A DNA stretch of 64,000 nucleotides from Symsagittifera roscoffensis. Its lineage: Eukaryota > Xenacoelomorpha > Acoela > Convolutidae. The stretch covers positions 83,323,847 to 83,387,846 of the forward strand of contig NC_087064.1 in the NCBI RefSeq assembly GCF_963678635.1. The letters run 5' to 3'. The translations under genes and the position numbers were made by a program. Shown one piece after another: positions 11,499-22,022 of this stretch; position 1 is the stretch's first letter, and every line of letters starts with the position of its first letter. The notes under the pieces are model-generated. The model searched no databases. It saw only the letters and a program-made list of their open reading frames with translations, and was not told the DNA's origin.

Positions 11499-11510
11499 TC
11501 CTCCACCCTC
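11499..11510 (-). promoter_or_regulatory. BEL polypurine tract, unit 1
   Basis: The minus strand reads GAGGGTGGAGGA directly before the 3' LTR start TGTAAG. This is the expected position and composition of the plus-strand primer. Unit 2 has GGGGGTGGAGGA at 25,752-25,763. Confidence 0.7.
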
Positions 11511-11853
11511 AAAGAGCGAGAACTAGTGCGGGTTTCACGATCGGACGGGTGTTTTCCGCGGTTGCCAATCTAATTCCGGCGGACCTGTAGTCGAATTATG
11601 GTGAGATTTTCTGAGTCAGTTTTGAGAAGCTAACCTTTAGTATTCAAAAAGTGTCGACCTTTCATCCAACCGCTTTCTTTCGGTGCCTCAGCAATTATTC
11701 CCCGAGTGCCGGTATCTGATGGATTGTCGCCACTGGATACATGACACCACTCTTAACTTGTGGTGCATTCGAAAATTTCGGCATTCGAAAATTTTTGAAA
11801 TTCACCGGACAATGGCTCATCCCCCTGCTGGCCGAAAATAAGCAAAATATCCT

Positions 11854-12231
11854 CTAGTAAAAGCCGGGCACGAAGGTGTACGATGCGACTAAACCGATTG
11901 GGTCGAATATCGAGGAGACGTAACTTAAGACGGTGCGCTGCATAATAGGTTTTGTTATATCTGTTTTAACGCCACGACTAACGTTTAAGGTATCAGTTTT
12001 TTTATCCCATTTCAGACCTAATACGTGCGTTGCGTTGTCGTTTAGGTTGGTTTCTTTTATATTGTCAACCTTGCTGTCCTCTGGATTTAGTTTTTCTGCT
12101 AAATCTGGGACATTGCTGGCAAACTTGGTTAACATGAAACCCCGTAGACTCAACAAACTTATAAGTTCTTCGCTCAGGTTAAGCGCTTCATTAGGGACGG
12201 CGATAGAACCTAAAAAGTCATTCATAAAAAA
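11854..12231 (-). pseudogene. BEL/Pao RT catalytic box and connection, unit 1 (inactive)
   Basis: Begins F-F-M-N-D-FLGS. The YxDD-type catalytic box has become FMND, with the first Asp of the pair replaced by Asn, so the enzyme would be inactive. It continues with SLRGFMLTKFASN, VLGLKWDKKTDTL and RTVLSYVSSIFDPIGLVA, the conserved A17-associated/RNase H-preceding region of BEL/Pao Pol. An in-frame TAG lies two codons before FFMND. The RNase H part present in unit 2 is deleted near 11,785. Confidence 0.82.
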
Positions 12232-12539
12232 CTATTTAGGACAAAAGATGAAGCAGTTGGAAACTTGGCGTAATTATCTCTTGCAGTTTGTTGGAGCGGA
12301 AAATTTGCACAAGTGTGGGAGTCACCAGCGCCGAAGATAAGACGAGTGTATTGAAAAAAGTTTGCCTCATTTGAGGGGTCCTCCCGCCACAAAAAACGCA
12401 ACGACAGCTGGTCAGTTGGAATGACTCCTACTTGAAGGAACATTCTATCAATGTCCGATACTGCAAACTTGTGTTGCCTGAACCAGATAAAAAATGGATG
12501 ATGGGGTAATAACTCTTCGCGGTCAGTGCGCGTGTTCAA
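12222..12539 (-). pseudogene. BEL/Pao RT palm, unit 1
   Basis: Encodes the segment HKFAVSDIDRMFLQVGV (motif A region with its Asp), followed by LRFLWREDPSN and IFGAGDSHTCANF (motif B region), all diagnostic of Pao reverse transcriptase. The frame ends just before the catalytic box, which follows in a shifted frame at 12,225. Confidence 0.82.
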
Positions 12540-12819
12540 CTCTTTGGATTAAAAGAAATAGATGTATCCTATTCCAAATCGTTCGGAATAGTTTTACCGT
12601 AAAATTTTTTAGGTCAGAATCTTTTTCGAACTGCTTTTTTAAAGACTTAAGCTGGACAAATGCGGAAAAAAGTCTTGGCCTAAAATTGTTTCCACGTCAG
12701 AATATCGGTACGTCAAGGAAGGCACTGAAGCTAAATGAGGTCAAAACCTTTTTAAGTTCACTGACATTAATGAGATCTCAGACCCTAAGTTTAAAAATTG
12801 GATTCATTAAAATCATAAA

Positions 12820-13562
12820 TTACTTATCTACTTGTTCCGTCATTAAAACTTGTGGTAAACTTATTCCGCTGACGGTGAGCTTCAACTTTTTACCGGACAA
12901 TTTAAGTTTTTCAGTGAGTTGAGCGGAAATCCATGAGTGACTGCAAGCTGAATCACAACGAAGAAGAGTATTAGAGCTGTTCCTATTGCTGGACAACTTC
13001 AATTCAGCGATTTGAAGCAGACCTTTAACACGGAGAATGGAAGTGGCACAAGTATCTTTAACTGCAACTACCTCGAGACTTGTGGAATGCGAAGAGATTT
13101 TTCCTCCTTCTGGCGACTTGGTTAAGTCTTCTGCGGGGTAAATCCTTTCCGCTCCGTGAAAGAGGACATTGTGAGTGCTGTTGCAATAAGGCTTATTGGA
13201 TTTTCTAGATTTCGGTCTTTTCGAAAAATCTGGTCCAATTGCAGACCAAAAAAACACAACTTCTGCTCGGCAGCAAACTTTGCTCTTTGAGTAGCAGTTT
13301 TCTCTTTGAAGACGCTACAGGGCCAATCAACACAGGGCGGATACTGTTGAGAAGTCTTTTTGTCAGACACTATTGAATTAGACGACAAAATTTTCGTTAC
13401 TGTTTTAGAACGGCCAGCGCTGGCTTGATTTTCTGATTTCGACTCTTGGGAGTGTTAGCGCGCATTTTTCCTTCTTCTGCTTTTTCTGCCAACCAGTCAT
13501 TGAAATGGAGCAAAGAAGGTTGGTGAAGACTCTTCTCCACTGTGTGAAGAGCCAGCCCATGA
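12820..13562 (-). pseudogene. BEL/Pao Gag C-terminus and DUF1758 protease, unit 1
   Basis: Two overlapping broken frames. The upstream one (13,388-13,122, continuing from about 13,562) has a degenerate Cys/His knuckle segment (YPPCVDWPCSVFKEKTATQR...EQKLCF) and an NCNSTHN...LHGAERIYP box, the usual Pao motif before the protease. The downstream one (13,257-12,820) has the protease-like region with SCDSACSHSWISAQL-type sequence, here CDSACSHSWISAQL. Several knuckle Cys/His positions are lost. Confidence 0.75.
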
Positions 13563-13619
13563 TTCCTCCATATTGGGTGGCAGTTTACCTGATGCTTGAT
13601 TCAGCCAAACTACATTTCT

Positions 13620-14860
13620 AAATCTCCCGTAAAAAGAAAACTTGCTCCTAAGATGAAAACCACTATAGATGTGGGGAACGCTCCATTTATGTATTTTAAT
13701 GTAAATTTAAGACTAAGAAAGAAAAACAAGTATGACGAGGTCTACGAGTGAACTGTACGGTTAAGTCTATGCGTGCACGGTATTGCACACCCAAAGATTA
13801 CGGGTTAAGGCAGTTCGTTTACGGACTGAAACATAAGCGGTCGGGAACGCAAGAGGACAAATTGAAGGTTCTGATCTGAAAATCAAACAACCACTAGGTG
13901 CAAAACCTGAGGTAACAAATCAATTCAAACCAGCACACACAACTACGGCGAAGGACAGGCAGTGACACTGAGAGAACCTATTCGGGGTCGATATACGACG
14001 TTTCGCTATCCGACTGATTCAAAAAATTGGTACTCGTAAGGTCGAGTAGAGTGAACTCTTATAAGTTTCAGTCAACCCCTAGTAGAAAAACCTGAGGTAC
14101 GAAATCGGCTTAAGCAACTCACTCAACAAAAGAAGGTCGGGCGGAGGGAACAATGTTTGATTTTTAGAACATAAAGATTCAAAATTTTGGTGTTTTACTA
14201 CGTTCTCGGCAAACAAAAAGAAATTTTTGGTCAAACTTTTTCTGAGGCACTCAAACCTTTTCTACTTCCCCTAGAAATTAGTTTAGAAAAAAATCCTTCA
14301 GCAGTTAATTCAAGGTTTTTAGAATTTTTGTTTAAGTTAGATTAACGTGTATTCAAAAATTGGGGTCGATTTCGGTTCGGTTTGTACTCAAAATTCATTG
14401 TACAAAAACTTGGAGCAAAAAAATGGGATTAAAATTTAACGTTTTTACAGTTTTTTGCTGTTTTTGTATGTTTTTGCCTCGGAAATTTTGGTCTGCGATG
14501 TCATTGCCTGTCTTCAGAATGCGGCAACTGATGCTTTCTTCCTTCTGATTATGGTTCAGCTACAACTGGGATAAGACCTCGGGCGACATGGAAGAATTCG
14601 GTTTTGATGCTCAAGCTCCCAAATTTATGAAAAAAATTACATTGCGAGCTTGTACAGATGTATAAATAAGCTATTTCAACTGTAGTTGTAATACAAAAAC
14701 AACTCTTTGAGCTGATTTTATTTAACAATTTCCTTTGATTTAATTAACAATTAAATCGCATTTTCCGGTAAAACATCAAAAGCACGTGTTCATAATGAGA
14801 TCGGAATACATCTGGCTTAATATAGTCATTTCAACCATTTTAAGTATTTTCACTCAAGTC
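13620..14860. other. BEL internal leader region without coding capacity, unit 1
   Basis: The region between the primer site and the recognisable gag end holds no supportable frame. In an intact element this would be the 5' leader and gag N-terminus. The corresponding region in unit 2 is 28,320-29,568. Confidence 0.55.
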
Positions 14861-14879
14861 ATCCCGAGTCTTGGCACCA
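14861..14879 (-). promoter_or_regulatory. BEL primer binding site, unit 1 (mutated tRNA-His type)
   Basis: The minus strand reads TGGTGCCAAGACTCGGGAT, three bases from the LTR end. Compared with unit 2 (TGGTGCCGTGACTCGG) two adjacent bases differ, so the match to tRNA-His is degraded here. Confidence 0.7.
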
Positions 14880-14882
14880 AAA

Positions 14883-15234
14883 TATTCCTATGACAATAAG
14901 AACGTTCGTTTAAACGGTCGGGAAAACTCAAAATAACATTTAATTTCAGGGTATGTACATTTGCACAACTCTCATTAACCTGAACATTTTTTGGAGACTT
15001 CAATACATCATAACTTACTGCAATAAGTTGAGGCTGAACAGAGAGAAATTTCATCACTACGGAAACAATTTTAAGTAAAAACCGAAACAATTTTTAATTC
15101 AGTTCAAATTTTAGTTCCTAAGGTTGAAGGGTTTTCTTAAGTTTTAACTAACATTTGTGCTAAAAACTGACCCAAAAAGTTTTCATATGAAATGTCTACA
15201 TTATAAAAACAGACGTATAGTTACCGCGCTAACA
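14883..15234 (-). repeat. BEL 5' LTR, unit 1
   Basis: 352 bp, starting TGTTAGCGCGG on the minus strand. It is flanked outside by the TTCAG target duplication (15,235-15,239) and inside by the primer site. Confidence 0.85.
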
Positions 15235-15419
15235 TTCAGCAAACCAAAAGCTCAGTAGTGTACCAGATCCGTAAAGTGAATTATCGAACGTTTATTCCAG
15301 TTGCCTGTTCTACAATTCGTTGAGTTTAGTTTCCTCGAACCAGAATTTGTTAAGAACAATTGTTTATGCCTCAACAAAAACCGTTTTGTTTTTGTGTCCT
15401 TTTAGACTTAATTTTGAGG

Positions 15420-15653
15420 AAGAAGATTACGACCATTTATCCACGGGGAAAGGACCAACACAAGAGCTGTACAGCTCATCACGGCGAACCGCTGTTGTGC
15501 CCTTGTTTAAAAACTACATGCAATTTTTTGCGATTTTTCTGGGCTGGGTATTGTAGTTTCACCCTCAAGCAACGGGCATGGATCATGGTGGGCCTCGAAC
15601 ATCCGACATTTTGGATTGAGAGGCGGAGACGTAACCACTTCACAGACGCTCCC
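15420..15653 (-). repeat. tRNA-derived SINE, unit 1
   Basis: On the minus strand the element opens GGGAGCGT, followed by an A-box-like GTGAAGTGGTTACG, GCCTCTCAATC, and a B-box-like GGATGTTCGAGGCCC (plus strand 15,590-15,604). This is the spacing of a tRNA-like Pol III promoter. A non-tRNA body follows, containing GCCCAG, an A-rich segment and a GGGCACAACAGCGGTTCGCC block. Unit 2 has the same element at 30,115-30,346. The 3' boundary is uncertain. Confidence 0.6.
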
Positions 15654-15659
15654 TAAAAC

Positions 15660-16950
15660 TAGATATTGACAAAAATTGAGGCGTTTAAACTAATTCAACT
15701 GTACTCAACCAATTTCAGGAAAGTCAATTTATTACTTTCAAAAATATTTTAAAAGAGACCATCTCTCAAACAATCTAGTATCAATCCACAAACATTGCGA
15801 GAAAGTATACAATTTGAACCCCAAATTGAACAGAAGTAAAAACAGAATGAACAAAATTGAATTTTGTTTCACAATTTAAGCAGAAGAAGGAAAAACTCAA
15901 CCTTCAGCAGAAACGTGAAAACGAATAGAGAGATAGTTTAAGTTAGCATTTTTTTGAGAATTCGTTTTTAAAATTCTTTTTAGCTTTAGCCTCCCCAAAC
16001 ACCTCGAAATGAATAGTATTGTTTGAGTATACTATTCTGTAACAGTAAGTTTAGAGCTCGAAACTTCTAGAATTTCTTCATTCTGTCCAGCGGGTAAGAC
16101 GTAAGTGTTCTTATAGCTGGCGTATCATCATTCGGGACTATGAAACCAGTAACATTTTCGGCTGAAAATTGCTCAAGGCCTGCCTTCCAACATGAAATGT
16201 CTAACCCCACGAACTCTGGCATCGAATTAAATCTGGGTAATCTTTTCAATGATAACAAGCCATGAATGACCCGAATGAGGCCGCGCATTTTCTATTACAC
16301 AAGTAGCGTCAAAATTATTGCGTGGAATGTTATTGTCTGATGTTATATGCCTTGCTGTGGATACCGAGGAATGTCTTGAACCTTTTAAAATTTTGTCATC
16401 AGTTTTTTCCAAAGCTTCCGAAAAAAAATCCGTTTTATGCATTAAGTTTTTTTGCCGTAGTGAGTTTTTATGAGCTTGCATTTTAGAGCTATGAAGAAAG
16501 CCCAAAAAGACTTACTTTTTAAATTGTTATTCGTTATCGAAGCGAAAGAAGAAATTTTTGATGAATGTTTACGGCTAAGTGAAAACACAAAAGCGGCATG
16601 CACTTAGAAATCTGCCGCGGAAAACTTGCTAACCCACGTTGACTTGAGAACCAGCTTTGTTCCTACTTTTTCGAGTGAAGCCTCGCGTAGCTACAGTCTG
16701 ACGTAGTTGCAGTCAGAACGACCAGCAAAAAGATTAACCCTTAAAAAGTCAATCAGCAAGTGTAATCATGTTATCAGCAATGAAAATTCAAACAACTTGA
16801 CGAAATAGTGTTGTCATTTTTCTTCGGATGAACTTCGATTTTCAGTTCTTTCTAAGATTCTTGACGCAATGTTTTTATACCATCAGAAAAACGCTGGGCA
16901 CAAAAGAAAATACATTACCTGAGTTTAATTATATTAAGTTTTGGAGGTTT
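15660..16950. other. Non-coding end of unit 1 with one shared open frame
   Basis: A 73-codon minus frame (16,067-16,288; 30,769-30,990 in unit 2) is open in both units and includes GLDISCWKAGLEQFSAENV. Of seven differences seen between the copies in this stretch, five change the residue, so there is no sign of selection. It matches no family I recognise and may be a repeat relic. Confidence 0.45.
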
Positions 16951-16956
16951 GCGCCA

Positions 16957-17125
16957 TGTGATATTCCTAAACTGCGTAGCGTGTTGTGGAATAAAAGTAA
17001 GAAGAAATACCGTTAATTTAATGTTCTTAATCTTGTCTTGTTAACAAGGGTTAGTAGCTGAGATTGGTTACTGTTTTATAGCTTGATATATAAACACTGA
17101 CCAATTCATCTATAGAGTTTTAACA
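16957..17125 (-). repeat. Isolated gypsy LTR at the start of unit 2
   Basis: Identical in length and, by eye, in sequence to 3,433-3,601. It is preceded only by the last bases of the primer site (GCGCCA) and then by the end of unit 1, so it is not a solo LTR formed by LTR-LTR recombination. It was carried by the segmental duplication. Confidence 0.75.
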
Positions 17126-17933
17126 TCACCAAATGGCCTTGACCACTCTTACCTAATAATAGCATAATAAATATAATTAGCACATATGGTTACTGCAGAT
17201 GCAGTAGCTAACGAACTGTCCTCAAGATTACTTACTGCTGAAGCTGCAGTACCACAGTGATAGAGATTTTTTTCTAATAGCAGATCTCACGCTGTTTTGG
17301 ATAGTCTTAATTGCTGCGATAATTAGCAATTTTTGGATGTTTTTTTTTAAATCTTTGTTTGAGTATTGTTAAGGTTAACCAAAATCAATGCCTTTTTGCT
17401 GTGTTTTTGTTTTGAAAAGTGATCAATCTTTTTGGCATTTAAAAAAAAAACACATACTGTCAATGCGAAAAAAATGCTTCCGTTTTTCCAAACATAGATT
17501 GAAAAAGTTTGGTGATTTACAAAAACATTCTTGATTATTGAGTGACGTCAAATTTTTCCGACAATTTGATAGCCTTGATGGTTTTTGAATGATATTTTGA
17601 CACAAAATGAAGTAAATATGATCACTGATAAATCATTTTAAGATTTGATCGCTCAAAAAGCAGCGTTTAAAATAAATTGATTTAAGCAGATCGCCTTATG
17701 CAATTTTTTTTAGAGCTGCGCAAGGTGAACATATGGGTGTGGATGTTATTATTGAGCCAAGTTCTGCATTCAGCAAGCAATAATTGGCTACTTTAGGAAG
17801 TTTTGTTAGTGAAGCAACAAAAAAATATTCGCAGATCAGAGTTGCACTGCTTGATTGTCAACAAAAAATTTGTTTTCTCCTTATTTTGTTTTCAGATTGC
17901 TCTTTTTCTCTGGTAGAAATTGTTTAAGCTTAT

Positions 17934-18359
17934 GACAACCAAAACTGATCGTATCAAGGTGAAGCCCTGAATGTTCAGACTGCCATCTAAGGTCTATGGA
18001 GCAGTAATAACAAAAAAAAATAAATGTAAAAAAAATGACTTTTTTATTTGAGATTTTTGCAAAAATCATCCCCCCGCACGCCAGATAAAGTACAAAGTGA
18101 AAGATTTCTCTCCTAGTAACAAATCAATTATGTCAATTAACCTTATTCAACCAATTTGGAACAATTTCTAAGACGGATTAAATCTCCGCTTACGCTTAAT
18201 AGCTCGAAATGTATCGCACGTTAATTGTCCCCAGTTGCCCAAAATGGCAATTTGTAAACACCCATAAATTTCCGAAAAATGATCAAAGGTGAAATATTTT
18301 CTCAAATTTAAGCTCACTACAATAATAGTTTTTGAAAGACATAAAAAAAACCGTAATAG
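17934..18359 (-). repeat. Dispersed repeat A, copy in unit 2
   Basis: Counterpart of 4,410-4,835, differing at one dinucleotide (GG versus TC near 18,133) by eye. Confidence 0.75.
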
Positions 18360-20080
18360 TTGTTATATTAAACACTTATTGTCCCAGAGTTTAATGAGAA
18401 ATATTGTCGTTCACGTTCACCTGAAACCTCCAGCAGACAGATTTAGGGGGGGGGGGGGGGTTCGGACGTCCTTCTTCAGGGATTCGACCCCCTGCCGACC
18501 CAAAAGGTCCCCCTTTTGTACTAATTTGAGGTATTCATTTTTGGCTGACTGGGCTGACTGACCACAAAATTTTTCAAAATGCGCCCTTGGTGACCAAAAT
18601 ACTAATTGTGCCAGTCGGTCATATTTGGAAGTTTGATAGTTTGATCTAGATTTTGGGGAGAAAAATTAATTTTTGAAAATTTCGAATCGAGCTTGTCATG
18701 CTCAAGTTACTTGCGACAACTGAAAATACGAGAAAATAACAACCAGATGAATCGAGTAATAATCGCGGGAAAGTTGCTGAAAAATACAAGAGTAAAACTT
18801 CTATTCGCAATTTTATTGGAATTGTACGAAGAGAGTAGAGCTATCTTGTTCCTGATAGGAAGACGAAATCGCTGGAAGAGAGAAAGAAGAACAATCAGTT
18901 GTACCGGAGTGAACCTTGAGTGGAAAGGTGGACAGCTGAAGCTGCCCAATGGTTCAAATAGAAAACTTGTGTCTTGAGCAAAAACTTATTTATTTCAAAG
19001 TTCCTGAGTTATACTTAATAACCAAATCAATTCTAGAGTTGCTTTACATATTAGTTACTCTATTCTAGAGGTCGTGTCGGTATGTAAGTAACCAATTTAA
19101 TATTCTTGAGTGTGTTTTATTTTGTTATGTTGAGTTAGGGAGAGTTTTTAGGTTGATCCATCTCAAATGGATCAAAAGTCAACTGTCCAAAAAAACTAAC
19201 GGTATACGTAAAGTTCCGACCCTGTTTTTAACTGCGTTCTTGTGTTTTGGGTATTTTGAGACCTGAGCATGTGGGCGTTCTTATTTCTAGAGTGGCGGTT
19301 TGTAGTCTCATGTCGCTAGTGAACCGAATTGACTCCGATAGAAAAACACAATAGATAGTGTCCCTGACCCTTGAGCCAATGGTTATAGGGCCAATTTTTC
19401 TTAACTTCATTGGTGACTTAAGTAGGCGACTGTTACAAATTTTGAGGGGGGAGCGCGCGCCGAAAAAACGCAATTTTTTGAACAATTGTTTTTAAAAAGT
19501 ACCTAAAAGCCTTTTTCAGACAATTTTTTTTTTCAGAAAATTGCCTGCTGCGAAGAAAACTTGGTCAAAATGGGGTCTATATCGTGGTTTGGGAGAACTG
19601 AGACTATCAATCTGGTCGACCTAAAAAGATGACGACAAAATTTTTTTTTGAATTCCCCCTTGAGAAAATCCTAGATCGTCACCTGCCTGAGCCTGAAACC
19701 AATCTCTGCTGATTTCCATGCGGAAGTAGATTAATCACGTGATGTTTCAGCAAATCTGTGTTTCTTTGGTAAAAAGGACTGATATGGTTTTTCTTTGACA
19801 GTAAGTTTTATATCCATATGAAAAAACTTGCAAACACGTGCCTTGCAATGAGTTAAAATCCAGCTGAAAGTGTATCAATCACAGTATATTGTGAGAAACT
19901 AAAAGTTAAATTAAATCGTCAGAGAAAACACTGCGCAATAAATAATTAATGTCTGAGAGCAGGTGTTTTTCGCTCAGCTGAAAACTTACCATCATATCAT
20001 ATTTGAAGAAGCGAGCATACTGAAAACGCATATTTTTGTGTAGCATATACTTTCTTCGGCCATTTCAATTTCAATTCTTA
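18360..20080. other. Near-identical 5' tract of unit 2, no gene
   Basis: Matches 4,836-6,557 almost base for base, including the G-run (shorter here) and the repeat B copy at about 19,423-19,684. No exon is supported before 20,081. Confidence 0.6.
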
Positions 20081-21429
20081 ATGGCTTATCACTCTAAAGG
20101 TAAGCTTGAACTTCAAAGATACAAAGCTGCAAGTATATTTTTGAAAACCTTGTTCACTTCTTTGCCTGAATAAAAAGCAGCAATGTAGAAAGAATCAGAT
20201 CTTGCCTTAAGCCCTCCTCCGGCTCGGTTTGGGGCGAACCGTTGCATCTACTTGTCCAGTTGTATTTCGGCAAACAGGCGGATACGAATATTCTATCAAG
20301 GCAAAAAATAAACGGTTTTTTCCTGCATGACCTGTTTTTTATATTTTGATTGTTTGGCGTGTTTTTTAAACTTTGTCTGTTAATTTCAGCCACTGCTCTG
20401 GTTCTTTTGGTCCTCTGGGTGACCTTCACTTGTCCCCAGTTGGCCTCTGCCGGAGAGGATGAGGACGAGGATGACGATGGACTGTGCAAGAGTGACATGG
20501 AGTGTGAGTGGTGGGCCACTTATGTGGTCAAGAGTGACAAACACATGTGTTGTGATGGACACTGTAAAGAGACATGTCTCAGCGACGCGTAATCTAAATT
20601 TGTCAATCTTCATTTCATAAGCAGATTTTTGCACAGTTTTTTGGGCTCTGCCAATTTCATAGAATCTTTTCTGTCAATGATATGCCGGCAATATTTGTAG
20701 CATGCTTTTCTGTTCTGACCTTTCGGAAAGAAAGCGCTTTCAAGTATTCAAGGACGCTTTTGTTGCGTCGAGTAAATTCCGCGTTAAAATTAAAATTGAA
20801 GTTTTTTCGATACCAATAGAATAATTTTTATCAATGTTTCAGATATTAACGTAATCAACTGTCTCACTCGCCTTACCCGCAAAATTTCAAAAAGTTGTTA
20901 AAATCTATTTGTTTTTGCAGAGCCCTCATTCTGCTGTTCGTGGTGCTTCCATGTGTTGGCTGCATCCTCTGTGTCGGCAGCATCACAGGCGGAATCATGT
21001 ATGCAATCAAACTGGGCAGTACGTCACTTTTCACTTAACGTATATAAAAGGAAGCGAAGAAACTTCAAAAAAAAAGAACTTTCAAAAACCGAAAAAGCTC
21101 TACTTGACCAGAGATCCCCCAAACGTTTTACTCTGTCATATAAAAACCCAAAAGAGCATGTTAATGAGTCAAAACAGGCTGTTATTTACAGCGAGGGAAT
21201 ATTTTCCCCTGTTACGGATTTTTCAGCCAGCTTTTAAAATGAATTGATTTCAGACAAGAAACAGCAAGTTCAAGTAGTTGCCGGACCCACTGTTGGACAT
21301 CCAGTCAACTTCCAATACCCAGCTCCCTACCCGGTGCCCGGCTACAGCATGCACCAGCACCCTCCCCCCGGGTACATGGAACCATTCACTCCCGTGGAGT
21401 CAAATCAGCCAGGGTTCAAAAACTACTAA
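20081..21429 (+). CDS. Shisa-like/STMC6 single-pass membrane adaptor, copy 2 (4 exons)
   Basis: Exons: 20,081-20,099, 20,390-20,588, 20,921-21,018 and 21,254-21,429. Exon lengths (19, 199, 98 and 176 nt) and all splice phases equal those of copy 1; the product is 163 residues, ending in TAA instead of TGA. The protein differs at two positions seen: E to D in the acidic stretch after the signal peptide, and L to P in the cytoplasmic tail (PAPYPVPGY). All six ectodomain cysteines, the transmembrane helix and the PPGY motif are kept. Introns 2 and 3 carry many substitutions and indels relative to copy 1 while the exons carry about six changes, so both copies look functional. It is read in the same direction as copy 1, 13.5 kb downstream. 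Confidence 0.85.
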
Positions 21430-21892
21430 AGCTTGAAAAACAAACTTCTATTTTGTTATAATAAGTATTTTTGACCGTTCTGTTGTTTTCTTTCATTGTG
21501 GATGAATTTGAACAAGAGCGAAGTCTTCTTCTGTGTGTACATCACAAACTCCTCCTGAGATAGTAATCCTACCACCGTAAAACTTAACGTGTATGTGCAC
21601 GCAGGAGCGATCGAGGTTTTGATGACGAGCTTCGTCGATCAGTAGGTCAAGATGTCAAGCTTGAGAGTTTTAATTCCCAATTTGACCTGGCTGAGTCAAA
21701 ATTATTAATAAATCGCGCATATCAAATTTTTGAGATATAAATTTGGGTTTATGTTAAAAACATTTTAGATATAGCGGCAGACGATGATGATCATCAACAT
21801 ACATTGGGCGACCCTAAGCTTTTATGCCAAATGGGAAAGGAGTGAGTGCAATTCTTGTGGTGTGTTTAAGGAGGTTAGACTCACACCATTTT

Positions 21893-22022
21893 TAGTAGAT
21901 ACCAGTGCAAATTTCACCGCTGGTCTCATTAAGGTATTTGATGCCGTTTTGAGCTTACAAGAGAGACCGATGCCATCCGAGCCGGTAAAGAGTTCTAGCA
22001 CTCGACCTAGTGGCTAGATGCT
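21893..22022 (-). pseudogene. BEL/Pao integrase C-terminal relic, unit 2
   Basis: Counterpart of 8,378-8,508. The minus-strand frame gives PLGRVLELFTGSDG, CKLKTAS and LMRPAVKFALVS. The RP-x-VK tail is better preserved here than in unit 1. The TAG in place of the Trp codon before PLG is shared. Confidence 0.7.

Larger units (their letters stand above)
11165..15239 (-). mobile_element. BEL/Pao LTR retrotransposon, unit 1 (degenerate, with TSD)
   Basis: Minus-strand element bounded by LTRs at 11,170-11,498 and 14,883-15,234 and by a perfect 5-bp target duplication TTCAG (11,165-11,169 and 15,235-15,239). The inner signals are a primer site beside the upper LTR and a purine tract beside the lower LTR. 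Internal order is zinc-knuckle/Gag end, protease-like DUF1758, then RT. Gag N-terminus, most RNase H and integrase are missing. At about 4.1 kb it is shorter than complete BEL elements (usually 6-7 kb). The two LTRs differ substantially by eye, so the insertion is old. The same insertion, at the same target, is in unit 2. Confidence 0.88.
3426..16951. repeat. Segmental tandem duplication, unit 1
   Basis: The sequence from TGCGCCATGTGATATT at 3,426 is repeated from 16,950, and the matching content continues in order to 16,951 (copy 2 to 32,735). Unit 1 is about 13.5 kb. It carries the gypsy LTR, dispersed repeats, STMC6 gene copy 1, BEL/Pao relics and a SINE. Compared with unit 2 it lacks about 370 bp of the BEL RNase H region (near 11,785) and about 135 bp near 12,485. 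Confidence 0.93.

Noticed and set aside
15320-15656. Two overlapping plus frames over the SINE
   Set aside because: They lie on the antisense of a tRNA-like element, and are broken in unit 2.
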